64,000 nt of DNA, taken from assembly GCF_010183535.1 (NCBI RefSeq), contig NC_071333.1, positions 18,288,587 through 18,352,586 of the forward strand. Direction: 5' to 3'. Below the pieces are notes generated by a model. That model was not told where the DNA came from. It saw only the letters and a program-made list of their open reading frames with translations, and searched no databases. A program made the translations under genes and the position numbers. The stretch's first letter is position 1. The number at the start of each line of letters is the position of its first letter. This DNA is from Caenorhabditis remanei (lineage: Eukaryota; Nematoda; Chromadorea; Rhabditida; Rhabditidae). Shown here piece after piece: positions 44,440-55,476 of this stretch.

Positions 44440-45516
44440 TTAGTCTTTCTCCAGTAGGCGGTTTACGATGTCTCCCAGAGTCATCCGCGAACAGATCGTA
44501 GTGGTCACTATTGCAAACAAAAAGACAATACAATTAGAACAGGCGGAGAAAAAGTCAAGAACAGAAGATATCTTGATTTTTACAGCTTTTCGAAACCATG
44601 AAAGTTACAAACATTTGATCCGCTTCTAACTTGAAAAAAGAAAGCAAAACAATTTGACTAAATCGCACTTAATCTAGAATTTAGGAAAGGTATGAGGATG
44701 AGGAGAAAAAGAAAGAAATATAATTAATCTCATACATATTGACAGTTGGGGGTCATATACACCACGGGACGTTTCTACCGTAATCATTAATCTTCAAATT
44801 TCATATGCATAACATAACCCTGTGAACATGATGAAGTAGTGTAATGAATACGAAACAATTGAAGGACGTCTTTGTGTCTACCGCTTCATTAACAAAAATC
44901 AACGAATATAAATCTGAAGTTATGTTTGGTAGTTTAAATGATTATTCAATAAACACAATATAACAGTGTTATATAAAAAATATGACCAAAAACCAGCTCG
45001 ACCTTTATATCTGTAGAACGACAACAGATCGCATACACTGTTTGTTGGTGTAAGGTGTAAACCGTCTCCGGAGCCAAAAAGCGTATTGGATAGGAATATT
45101 ATAGTGATTTTCACAACATGAAGTGTATTTTTTTACCACCAACTTATGAAGAATCTGTATTTATTAGAAAAAGAAGCATCTGCCACAGTAAACTTTAACA
45201 AAATTGATTAAAAATTAGGTCATGAGAAAATAAAGTTTTGCTCGATTGTAAAAAGGACATGGACTATCTTATGATAACTAAAAACCGTATGTACTAATGA
45301 AAATTGAATTTTCACATCATAGTCAAAAATTTAACCAATAAAAGTTACTATAATACAATCAATTTTGATGTATTTGTGCATCCGTTGTGCTGTGAGATGA
45401 CTCTCCTTGCCATAGCGTTTTTGTTCTATGTGGGTTAGTAATCTATTTGGTTTGCCACTGTATCTCCGATCTTCCGCGATACGACAACCATCAAAGACTG
45501 CCTGAAGAAAGGACAA
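44440..45516 (-). CDS. Gene U: candidate 75 aa protein, two exons
   Basis: Exon 45357-45516 (ATG at 45516; an alternative acceptor CTTCAG at 45502-45507 would make it an internal exon) joined to 44440-44507 across an 849-bp intron, 76 codons in frame. The protein is basic and helix-like (GCRIAEDRRYSGKPNRLLTH; CSRMTLGDIVNRLLEKD). The codon character is better than that of neighbouring open frames, but the donor (GATT|GTATTA) is weak. Family unknown. If the alternative acceptor is used, this is the 3' end of a larger gene or a relic. Confidence 0.35.
44935..45165 (+). pseudogene. Fragment of the arrestin gene 3' region
   Basis: 45136-45165 reads CCACCAACTTATGAAGAATC, nearly the codons for PPTYEES at the 3' end of the arrestin gene (56771-56800). 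44945-44985 (ACAGTGTTATATAAAAAATA) resembles the sequence just after that gene (56915-56940). Order is rearranged, so this is a decayed duplicate. Confidence 0.35.
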
Positions 45517-46365
45517 ATGGGGATGTGAGAATGAGTAGGGCGACTGAAGGAAAGAGCGTTGCTATTCACATTCGTTTTAGATAGTTCTATCTAACTCTAA
45601 TAACCGTAAAAATTCAAACTCCCCGACTAACTTTTGAAAATCGTTTCTGAAAAACTTATTTGTAGTGTTTGAACCAGTAATTGGGCTCTGAGAACTCTGA
45701 AAAAAAACCCAAAAAAACCCAAAACCTTTTTCATTGTAATATATTGTTTGTACTTATGTGATAAGTGAGCAATGGTGTAACCTTTACAAACTACGAACCG
45801 GAAATTAAAGACTTGATAAATTGGACACAACCGTACGGGGAAGCTTGCAAGAAACAGAGCTTTGGGTAAAAGTGGAACACATTACACGATTGTGAAGTAG
45901 GGTGTAGAAAAGAATTTAGGAGAGTGCTAGGCAATATAAAAAAAACGCACTAACAAAAGAGCTTACTTAACATTCACAAATTACGTTACGAGTCAAAAGG
46001 TGGTTGCAATGTTATGGCGGTAATGATGGGAAAAAAGCGAATATGACAAAGATCGACTGTTTTTGGCAACAATTGAAGGAATTTGGCAAATGTCTAGGAA
46101 ATATGGAAAAGATTTGAGTGGATTTGGCGACAATATGTATGGTTGACATTATTTAGGGAAAAACAATATAAAATGTCCAGAAAGAAAATCGGATAGCTTG
46201 AAAGACCTGGGGAACAAAAAGTGCAAATAATAAGAAGGAATTAACGCACAAACAATTAGTTAAAAGTTCACAATAAATTTAAAAAGTCAAAGTTGCGAGA
46301 GTGAATTGTTATGGGAATAAATTGGGTGGTCAGAAGTTGTCAAATGTATTCCACATGGAGCAAAA
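45517..46365. other. Intergenic downstream of gene P
   Basis: 849 bp, no supported gene. Confidence 0.45.
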
Positions 46366-49300
46366 TTATTCTCTCTTATTGATGAACTCATCATATTTGT
46401 CCTCGAGTTCATAAATATCGTGTCTGATGTAGACAACAATTTCCGTCTTCATATCAAGTAGTCCGCGTCTGAAAATTTTCTTAATTCAGTGTTGTTGTTT
46501 TTTCAGAAAATTGAATACCTCGCGAGACATTCATAGCATGTGACAATTCCGTCTTTATCACACGGTATTGTGTTGAAGAGAACTGTTCCGCATCTCGACA
46601 TTTGACACCGCTCCACAGCCAGAAGATTAGGTTTTTCGTTGACGTTCTTCAGCGTATATTTCTTAGCATAAACGAATCCCTCTTCTACTTTAGCATTAAA
46701 CAGGCTCCTGGAACGATTACGATGAAAAATTGGAAACATTTCAAAATAATTTTACCTGCACAGAAGATGCTTTAAGAGTCTACGGAAGTCTCTCTTCAGT
46801 CTAGATTCCACTGTCACCCCCCAGATAATTGGCTCTATTGGAATCATCGGAGTGTATTGGTTAGACAGGTAGTTGTCATTACTGATTGCAACGGCTGCGA
46901 GTTGGGTGAACGTCCCACGAGCCAGATTCCAGGCAATATGGGAAGTGATTTCATTGGATTGGACCCAGTGGTAAGTTCCCGGGCCCACAACAACCATATC
47001 CCCTGGTTTTTGGATGAACTTGACAAGTGGAATCCCGGCGTCCAAACAACATTTCACTACCGGCCAGAATCCACGAACGAAAATTGATTCTCCGTTTTTT
47101 ATTCCAATCATTTCCCGAGCCAATTCTTGAAGCTTTCCTGCAAACTCCATCGGAACGCAGAACCATATGCATTCACCCATTCCGATATTTATGTTGACTG
47201 ATGCGAGACATCCATTCTCAAGATGTGGAAAGGTTCTGACACCTGGCACTTTGTAGTAGACTTGCATTGAGTTTACTCCGAGCAATTTATCGTTTACATA
47301 GGCCCAGAAAGTCTTCCGACCAACGGGTTGTACAAATTCTGGAAGTTTTGCGATTTCCTGAAAGCGTAGATTTGATATTTTTGAATTTCTGAAACTAACT
47401 CACTTTGTTTAGTGCAGCATACGCAGGACCATTTGGGATATCTATATTTGTTCCAAATGCAATGGCCATTGCGTCTCTATCCGCTTTCACATTTCTCGGT
47501 AGTGGAATCTGAACGCTCTTCAGTTCTCCAGATAAGTGACGGAGAACGGTCTCGTGAGTTGAGGGCGATTCAATAATTCTCTCGAGTGCTGAAAATTTGA
47601 TGATTAAAATCCAAGTGAAGTGAGTAATTGGTTCTCACTTACCTCTCTTGGAGAGTGTTTCCACGTTTTGATGATATTGAGCCAGTTCGGTAATTTTCAC
47701 CTCATGCGTGTACAGGTAAGCAGCCCAATTCTCCTCATCCGTTTGCCTCGCATAGTTCCGAATATGATAGTTGGAAGACGTTGGTTGTGGGATTTGTCTA
47801 GCAACGTCGACGAAAACGTTCGGATTAATGAGTGTCACCTCATCCAACTTGAATCGATCAACATCCAATTTGAACACAGCGCAGGCATTTCTGACTACTG
47901 CTACTGAAGCAGCCCGAAGGCTTTCCTTCAACAGTAATATGTCATCTTCCGAGTTGGTTTCAATTTCATAGACTGCCACAGGCAGATGTCCCTGGCTGGG
48001 TCTTATGGCATCTCGCTGACGATATTTTTCGAAAAATTTCACGTCTGACTTGAGAGCACGTGTTGTTTCGGAAATCAAATTCCGCATTCTTGTCTTGTCC
48101 AGTGTCTCATGGATTGTGTTGCGACCAGTCTCTAACATGTTTCCGGCGGCTTCTATAATATCGGCAGCAGATGTGGTTGATGGATCAATAAACGTATCCC
48201 CGGTGTACGTAGGGCCTTTTGGGTATTTTGCGTCAAAAGGCGCTGAGGTGGCACCAGTTCTTTTAACGGACAAGACGAGATTGTTAATATGCTTATCCAG
48301 CATTCGGTAGTCATCCGTAGTAGTGGCCTTGTTCCGTACAGGGACCGGAATTTTTGCGGAACAACAGTCGGTCTCCTGTAACGCAAGAAAGTAAAAATCA
48401 GTATGAGAAACTAGGTTGTGCAGTACCGCGCAGTAAGACATACTATTTGACCTTTTTTCAGTTAATAACGACCAAATTTGAGAGGACGTTAAGGTATTAA
48501 TGATTGTCGCACAAAGAGCATTATGCCTAAACCATACAGAACAAAGGTGGAGCTTCATTTTTGTAGTTGACAACTTTTTTGTGCAAGCACTCCCTAGAGA
48601 GTTGTGGTCACTTTGAGGGGTCAGCTCAAAAATAGCACTGTTTTGCACTGAAATGAGTCAATTTGAGGGAGAAATTACTTTTTCGAGATGTAGCTTGCTA
48701 GGATGTGCTCTAACAAAAATCTTGTTAACTGCAAAAATAAAGCTCTACCTTCGTTCTATATAGGTTTATTCATAATTCTTTTTCTTGGACATTCACCGTA
48801 ACTACCTCTCAAAGTTGGTCACTTGCAACTGAAAACAGCTAAAACTTACAGACTTTTGGTCGGCACTGTATGTAGTACACAATTATATACTTTACTGCTA
48901 AGTTCTGTAGCTGTAGAAAACCCTCTTACCTCAACATCCCTTTCCAGTCTATCGAGAATTCTGCGGACATCGACAGAAAGATCGTTTTTATCCATCCGTT
49001 TGTACATCGACACGATACAGCATTTGGTGAACCAGTCTATCGAGTGTTCGTGAACTTTCCTGATAGTCTCCTCAAATGAGACCTCATCTTTGTGTTTTCG
49101 TGGCTTTTGGGAGCGAGAACGATGGGATGACTTTCCCCGTGAAGACTTTGGAGAAGGACTCGGAGACAAGCTGCGATTTCGGTTCGACGTAAATTTATTA
49201 TCTGAAGTTGAGACATCGGCTCGAATCTCTGGCCCCTTCGGCTTGCTTTTTGATCTACGATCTGGTTGAACTCTCGAAACAGCACGTGACGGGCGCGTAG

Positions 49301-50187
49301 ACGTCTTCGGTAATTTGGAGGCTCCTCCTGATGGCCCGTCGCCATGATCATTTCTCGAAGTCCTTGATCTTGATCGATTCCTAGATGCCGGCGGTGCAAT
49401 CTCGTCCCTTCTCGACTTTCTTGGTCTCGACTGATCACGATTCGACGTCGATTCTTTTTTGTCAGGACGACTGCTCGAGTCTCTTTCTCTTGAGTGATCT
49501 CTAGCTTCCTTGGTAGCACTTTCAAATCTGCCACTGCTCGGATCTCTTTGCATCGACTTATTCCGGTTTGACGTCGATTCTCTTTTGTCTCGACGACTGC
49601 TCGAGTCCCTCACATTCGACTGATTCCCGAAGTGCACAGCGTTTCTCGGTCTTGAGCTGTCTCTTCTTGGCACGCGTGGACGATCGTCACGAAGAATCCC
49701 CGTATTTGACGTATCGGAATGGCGAGATGCCATCATGGAAGTCATGGAATCGGAATCGCTCGACAAACGGGAACTTCTGCGTAATGTCGAAGTAGACGTA
49801 TCCATGGGAGATTCATTTGCACGAGAAGACGAGGTGGCGCCACTTGATGGTTTGATCTTTTTTGTCGGAGTTGGCGAATGAGGAGTCATCGGCACTTGAA
49901 ATTCTGTCCGAGTGTTGGATCGACGAGTTGGAGCACTGCGACGCGACGACGACTCGGGTGGTGAAGCGTCTCGCTGACGGCGTTGCGGAGACTCTCGCGA
50001 ATTCCGGCGTTCTGAAATATTATAAGCAATATGAAATGAAAGAAGTCGCAGGGTTTTGAATCAGTGAAAAACTGCAGAATGGGAACTTACGTGAAGGCTC
50101 TCGTTCCGGTGACTCTTGTCTGTCACGATGAGGCGTCTTGTCGCGAGATCGTTTCAGAGAGTGATCATCCGAACGTTTCGGGGGCAT
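46366..50187 (-). CDS. Gene P: JmjC histone demethylase, UTX/JMJD3 type, with RS-rich N-terminus, 996 aa
   Basis: Exons 50091-50187, 48930-50011, 47643-48375, 47404-47588, 46756-47357, 46519-46707 and 46366-46468; 997 codons in frame. The ATG is one base after TTTTCAG. JmjC core: TFPHLENGCLASVNINIG (H744, E746) and QKPGDMVVVGPGTYHWVQSN (H829), the full triad. C-terminal zinc module: RCQMSRCGTVLFN...CYECL. The intron positions from exon 3 on match gene O, and the start of exon 3 (ETDCCSAKIP versus ENDCHAFEIP) confirms paralogy. Residues ~1-300 are a long Arg/Ser-rich, disordered region with repeated RDSSSR and STSNRN units, absent from gene O. That RS-like tail is unusual for this family and may direct RNA or speckle association (inference). 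Probable H3K27 demethylase. Confidence 0.85.
48421..48868. repeat. R1-family MITE in gene P intron 2
   Basis: Right end CGGCACTG before TA; internal TGTAGTTGACAACTTTTTTG and mirrored arm, centre CTCCCTAGAGAGTT / AGCTTGCTAGGATG. Confidence 0.75.
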
Positions 50188-50357
50188 TCTGAAAAGCAAA
50201 TATATGTATTCGATTAAGAGAACAAAGAATTTAAAAAAAGACGTTTCGAAAAAGGTTTGTTGTAACTGGTGAAAAATGAGAGAAGAAACATATTTAGAAA
50301 GCAGCAGTAGTAGCAGAGTAGAAGTAGGATGAGAGTCGTAATGTAAAAGTGAAGAAA

Positions 50358-50970
50358 TGACAAGATCAGGACAAAAAAGTGGTTGCTATCATTGTGGAAG
50401 AAGACACCCATCAGGTGAATGGTGAACTAAGGATGAAAAGTGTTACGAAGTGGAGAGAAGGTCCACATTGCAACGAAATGCCAACAAATCTGAAGTTGCT
50501 AGAATCTAGAGAACTGTGATAGTGAACGGGGCGGAAGTGAAAATGCAGATCGATACTGCATCGTGTGTTGCCCTAATTATTAGAGACGACCAGAATCAAA
50601 TTGGAGCGCAATGGCTAAAGAAGATCAAAGCAGTAATTCGAGATGTAGCTGGCAATTTAATGACGATTCGTGGACAAACAGCTATGAAGTAGAATACGAA
50701 AAAAAAACAACCTGGTAGGATCGAGAGCGTTTGAGACGATGATAATTTACTGAGACTGGATTGGTTGGAAGAGATTATAGAAAATTTCAAGTTGCCCGAA
50801 GAATACACAATGAATCGAGTGGTCAGAGAATATCGAGGTAACACAAGTATCAGTAGGAAGAGGCATTTTGTGGTAAAGACAGTGAGAAGAAAATGTCTTG
50901 ATCGAATGAAGATTCAGGGACAGTCGACGATCACCAGAACGTTTTGGCGGCATCTGAAAAACAGATAAAT
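50358..50970 (+). pseudogene. Degenerate LTR-retrotransposon gag/protease remnant 1
   Basis: Traces of a zinc knuckle (CYHCGRRH) and a retropepsin-like motif (MQIDTASCVAL, then VAGNLMTIRG) interrupted by stops and frame changes. The matching order in remnant 2 shows common origin. Nematode LTR retroelement; Ty3 versus BEL/Pao not resolvable. No RT or integrase seen. Confidence 0.6.
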
Positions 50971-51229
50971 TTATTTGTAAAAGGGAACAAAGCACAAAGA
51001 AAAAATTCGAAAGACAATTTCATGAAATGAGAAATATGTCAAACCGTGAGGTATGTAAATCTCATTATTAAACACTGGAGAAAAAAAAACCCAAGAAGAA
51101 AAAAACCTTCTAGAAGGCAGACACATTCAACATTCAAACTTCGTTTCAATTGACTACACGCGACATTTGATAGAGGAGATTTGAAAGAATGTGAACCCAA
51201 ACTAAGGAAAAGTTATACCATTGCAAAGT

Positions 51230-52354
51230 ACAGTAGTATGACAGATGTGGAGATATTATATCCCTTATGAATTCAAGGTTTGATCATTTAGGAAGCGCAA
51301 TTTTACAAGGTAAAAGCAATATATATATACAATGGAAACAAGATATAGCAAAGTTGAAAGCCAAAATTGTGAAGATTATTGAAATACGGAAGGACGCAGC
51401 CATCGGACAAGGGACCTGGATAGTGCGATCAGCAAAAAGTGAAAAAAAGAAAGTGCATCATGAGTTAGTAGAGAAGAAATCAAAAGCAGAAGCATCAGCA
51501 GAAGTAGAAAATAGTTGAAATGTAAAAGTGAAAAAATGACGAGCTCTGGACAAAACGGTGGTTGTTATTATTGTGGAGGAAGACACACATCAGATAGATG
51601 TTGGATTATGGATGAAAAGTGTTACAAATGTAGATGGAAGGACCATATGGCAAGGAAATCCCTGTAGAAACGTTTAAATCAGCAGAATCAACCGAAAGTC
51701 TTCCATCAGAGTGCAGCAATTGTTAGAGGAGTTAGATCAGTAGATAATAGAATTTCTAGAACTGTTCTAGTGAACAAGACGGAATTGAATCAAGATTTTG
51801 AATTAATAAGCGGAGATAACTAGAATCGAATTGGAACGCTATATCTAGAGAAGACCAAAGCAATAATTCGAGTTGTAGCTGGCAATTTGATAACGATTCA
51901 TGGAGAAATCAGCTATGAAGTGGAAAATAAAGACAGCCAAGTATGGGCGATAGCGCTTGTATGAGATGGTGATTGTCTACTGAGACTGAATAGGTTGGAG
52001 GAGACTTCCGAAATACTCAAGTTGCCCGATGAATACTCCGTGAATCGAGTGGTCAGAGAATTGCGAGGTGACACAAGTAACAGTGAGAGGAGACATTTTT
52101 TGGTAAACACAGTAACAGTAAAAAAAGAACACCCCTATCAAATGAAAATTTGTGGAAAAATAAGAAGAAAACCAAATAACGGAGAAAATGCGAAGCGAAG
52201 GCGTGCGGAAGTGGGAACAGTAGACTGGACCATGGGAAGAAAGAGGAGAGGAGACAGCAAGACAATTCTTATCCCACCGCCTCACTGGAAAGTAGTATTC
52301 CAGAATCGCCTTGGAACACAGCAAGAGCAGCAGAAGACCAGTCGTGTCATTTGA
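51230..52354 (+). pseudogene. Degenerate LTR-retrotransposon gag/protease remnant 2
   Basis: Better preserved knuckles (CYYCGGRHTSDRC and CYKCRWKDHMARK), then several stops, then the VAGNLITIHGEISYEV protease-flank and LPDEYSVNRVVRELRGDTS shared with remnant 1. Multiple in-frame stops mean it is inactive. Confidence 0.6.
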
Positions 52355-53647
52355 ATGAATATGGATTTGGAATCGGCAACTCCGTTACTTCATCAACCGA
52401 GCACATGATACCTACTTAGAGACCTGGCGCATTAACGATGCTCTATGTATGTCTCTGCATATTCATAAAGTTCTGAACTAAGAAAGCCGTTTGACGCACG
52501 CTAAATCAAAAATACAACAACTGGCGATCAGGATCACAAGAACTCAAGTAAAGCAATAAGAGCAGAAGCAGTGAAAGCAGAGGCAGTAATAAAAACAGTA
52601 GTAGAAATCGCGCATTGAAAACACTGAATTGTGAGTGTCAGTTTTTCGGCGTACCGGAAAAAGAGCGGAAAAAAAGATGACGTGGCAAAGAAACAAAAAT
52701 GAGGAGTGACTAATGTCGGACCATCGAGGACAAATGGGAATGCGTTGGGCGGTCCGCAGTGTTGCGTCGCGGTCTGTGTATGTAGACGTCACACTTCACA
52801 CGCCCAAAAGACACTGGTATGCTCGGCCACCGCCTTGAAAACAATGATGGAGCGGAATGAAAAATCAATAATGGATCATACGAAGAAAAAATGACCTAAC
52901 ATCTTTTTTCACAAACTTGCTGCTGAAAGATCTGGTGATACTGTTTTTGCCACGATTCTCATTTTTCATAATTTCCACTCTCTTTATGAGTGTTTTGAGT
53001 TAATTCAAAACATGACTGCAGGAAAAACGAGAGTGAATCGTACTCACAAGCATTTGAAACGAGTGTGGCCAAGTTTCTAAACGGAAAAGTGAAAGTACTG
53101 ACATTTAAAAAGACCAGGCTTGCAAAATTCCGGGACCAGGCTTGCGAAAAATCTACTCTCTGACAAACTTGCGGTTGAAAGATCTGATGGTGCAGTTTTA
53201 GCAATGTTTTTCTTTTTCCATCGGTTCCACTAACTTTCTGATTGGAAAACATGGTTTAACGCTAATTCAACACACGTTTATCAAGTTTATCAACACGTTG
53301 TGCTTGAAAAATGCGTGATTCAGCCATTGGCAAACCGAAAGGAGAAAAACGAGGCAAGCGACGGAAAAGAAAGAATAAGGAAGGGACCATTGAGGGCAAA
53401 TGACAGTGCGCTGGGTGGTCCGCAATTGCGCGTCGCGGTGTCTGGAGAGGGGAGTGAACCGTCTCCAAAGTCATCATTATTTTGAAAATGAACTAATAAG
53501 AAATTAGAAAAAATATTTTTTACCCGACTAATAAGAAAAATATAGGTAACTTTTTCGCAAATTTCAGTCACCTTCCAAACACTAAACAGAAAAACACGGT
53601 AGTGAAAAAATGAAGTATTTATTATCCCAAAATATGATTCTTTGTCT

Positions 53648-54003
53648 TTACAAGTTATTGTAAAGAGTGTTGCATCCACTGACTTTGAATTCTTGAGTCT
53701 TGGCTGGAGTGGTGGCCAAACAGCATCTGAAGTTGTTTCCAGTCATACAGGATCCGTCATAGACAGCAGCACAGTTATGGACACAGAGGTTGTAGCAGGT
53801 CTGGTTGGTTTGAGTGGCGAAGCTGATCCATGGAGAACAGTTATCATAGGAAGCTCCTCCGTTGACAGAAGCACAATAGTTTTGACAGATTGCCAAAGTG
53901 ACGGCTCCGATTGAAGAGACGAGGCAGAGAGCGAGAAGGGCACGGAACAACTGAAAATTACAGTTTTAGGAAAGCTGGAATATGAGATGGGATAACTTAC
54001 CAT
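53648..54003 (-). CDS. Gene Q1: secreted Cys-rich protein, 101 aa
   Basis: Exon 1 is only ATG (54001-54003), followed directly by GTAAGTTATC; exon 2 is 53648-53950 (TTTTCAG acceptor, then Leu-Phe-Arg). 102 codons. Signal peptide LFRALLALCLVSSIGAVTLA; mature part ~80 aa with ten cysteines (ICQNYC, CSPW, TCYNLCVHNC, SCM, FRCC, GC), probably five disulphides. No family recognised; small secreted effector or antimicrobial-like proteins are possible. Minus-strand AATAAA at 53618-53623. Head-to-head with the near-identical Q2. Confidence 0.75.
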
Positions 54004-54564
54004 GATGGTTTGACAGCTAGGTGCTGATGACTTACACCTCGTCCAGTAGCATATTTATGTGAACATCTTCTCAGCAGGATTCCTTTATTATTAACTTTTT
54101 TGTACCAGATCTTTCTCACAGATGGGAGCCTATTCATCTCTCGAATAGTTTCAAAATGTTGCGTAGGTTTTGAGCTCGAACATCTGCGGGAGGTGACATA
54201 AAATTGAATTTTGGGAGTCTGAGTGTAGAGAATGCTTAACAAAAAAGATCTCGAACAAAATTCGAAACATAATAAATGCGTGGTACCGTATGAATTGACA
54301 TCAATAAGCACCCCTGTAATCCTCACTGAGTCATCTCATACTTATCCAGACACCCAAAACTCAATTTCATGTGACTTCCCGCAGATGTTCGAGCTCAAAA
54401 CCTACGCAACATTTTGAAACTATTCGAGAAATGAATAGGCTTCAAACTGTGAGAAAGATCTGGTACAAAAAAGTTAATAATGAAGAATTCCTGCTGAGAG
54501 TGAATTCACATAAATAGTCGACTGGACGAGATGTAAGTCATCAGCACCTAGCTGTCAAATCACC

Positions 54565-54920
54565 ATGGTAAGTTATCCCATCTCATATTCCAGCTTTCCT
54601 AAAACTGTAATTTCCAGTTCTTCCGTGCCCTCCTTGCTCTCTGCCTCGTCTCTTCCATCGGAGCCGTCACTTTGGCAATCTGTCAAAACTATTGTGCTTC
54701 TGTCAACGGAGGAGCTTCCTATGATAACTGTTCTCCATGGATCAGCTTCGCCACTCAAACCAACCAGACCTGCTACAACCTCTGTGTCCATAACTGTGCT
54801 GCTGTCTATGACGGATCCTGTATGACTGGAAACAACTTCAGATGCTGTTTGGCTACCACTCCAGCCAAGACTCAAGAATTCAAAGTCAGTGGATGCAATA
54901 CTCTTTACAATAACTTGTAA
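54565..54920 (+). CDS. Gene Q2: secreted Cys-rich protein, 101 aa, inverted twin of Q1
   Basis: Exon 1 ATG only (54565-54567), intron 54568-54617, exon 2 54618-54920. The deduced protein matches Q1 except at residue 2 (Phe for Leu). Nucleotide differences are few and mostly silent or in the intron (for example TTTCCAG for TTTTCAG), which suggests recent duplication or gene conversion. AATAAA at 54944-54949. Confidence 0.75.
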
Positions 54921-54949
54921 AGGCGGTAATTCATTTTTGTGATAATAAA

Positions 54950-55476
54950 TACTTCATTCATTCATTACCGTGTTTTACTGTTCAGTATTTGGAAGAAGAC
55001 TGAAATTTGTTTTCGGAGCGGAAAAATTTCAGTGTATCATGTCTTTCAACAGTTTCAGGCAGCCAAGGAGAAATTCTAAACCTCACAGTTGTGTACTTTT
55101 ATAGCAAACATAATTTAAACGGACACAAATCTTGGTCAGCTGAATCTGATATCCGAAAACAGTTTTCAATGCATAAACTCAGGTTCTAATATGTTTCCTG
55201 TCGTCATTACTCATTACTCATACCTCCTTGTATGTGTAATCAAGATTTCATCAAGTTCAAAAGAACGATGATATGAACTCAAAACACATGCTGAATGACG
55301 ACAATTATTTTAGTTTAATACGTTTTCTAAGTGTTAGTCATCAAGTTTTCCTGAGTATTTAAACTTAGTTTTAACCAAAACTGATAACTCACATTTTCTT
55401 ATCAGTTCAGATTTTTTGTTTTTCATTTCTTATTTATTTCCTTCATTTCTCTATTTTTTTTCTTCTAGGTTTTGTT
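54950..55476. other. Intergenic between Q2 and the arrestin gene
   Basis: No gene seen. A TTTTCTTCTAG acceptor at 55459-55469 precedes the arrestin start. Confidence 0.45.

Larger units (their letters stand above)
50188..53647. other. Retroelement graveyard between gene P and the Cys-rich pair
   Basis: Contains two decayed LTR-retroelement segments (listed separately) and a diverged non-coding duplication: 52720-52800 matches 53390-53460 (GGTCCGCA-TTG-GCGTCGCGG) and 52913-53010 matches 53163-53275 (AAACTTGC-G-TGAAAGATCTG). No host gene supported. Confidence 0.5.
53618..54949. repeat. Large inverted repeat containing Q1 and Q2
   Basis: Arms of about 0.6 kb run from the AATAAA signals inward to about 54235 and 54345, including the shared upstream box GTTCGAGCTCAAAAC and CAGCACCTAGCTGTCAAA. 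The spacer is about 100 bp. The upstream regions of the two genes are therefore copies, so expression is probably shared. Confidence 0.85.

Noticed and set aside
44469..44627. 52-codon plus-strand ORF beginning MSPRVIREQ
   Set aside because: Antisense to the proposed gene U exon; no splice or promoter support, and the minus strand joins in frame.
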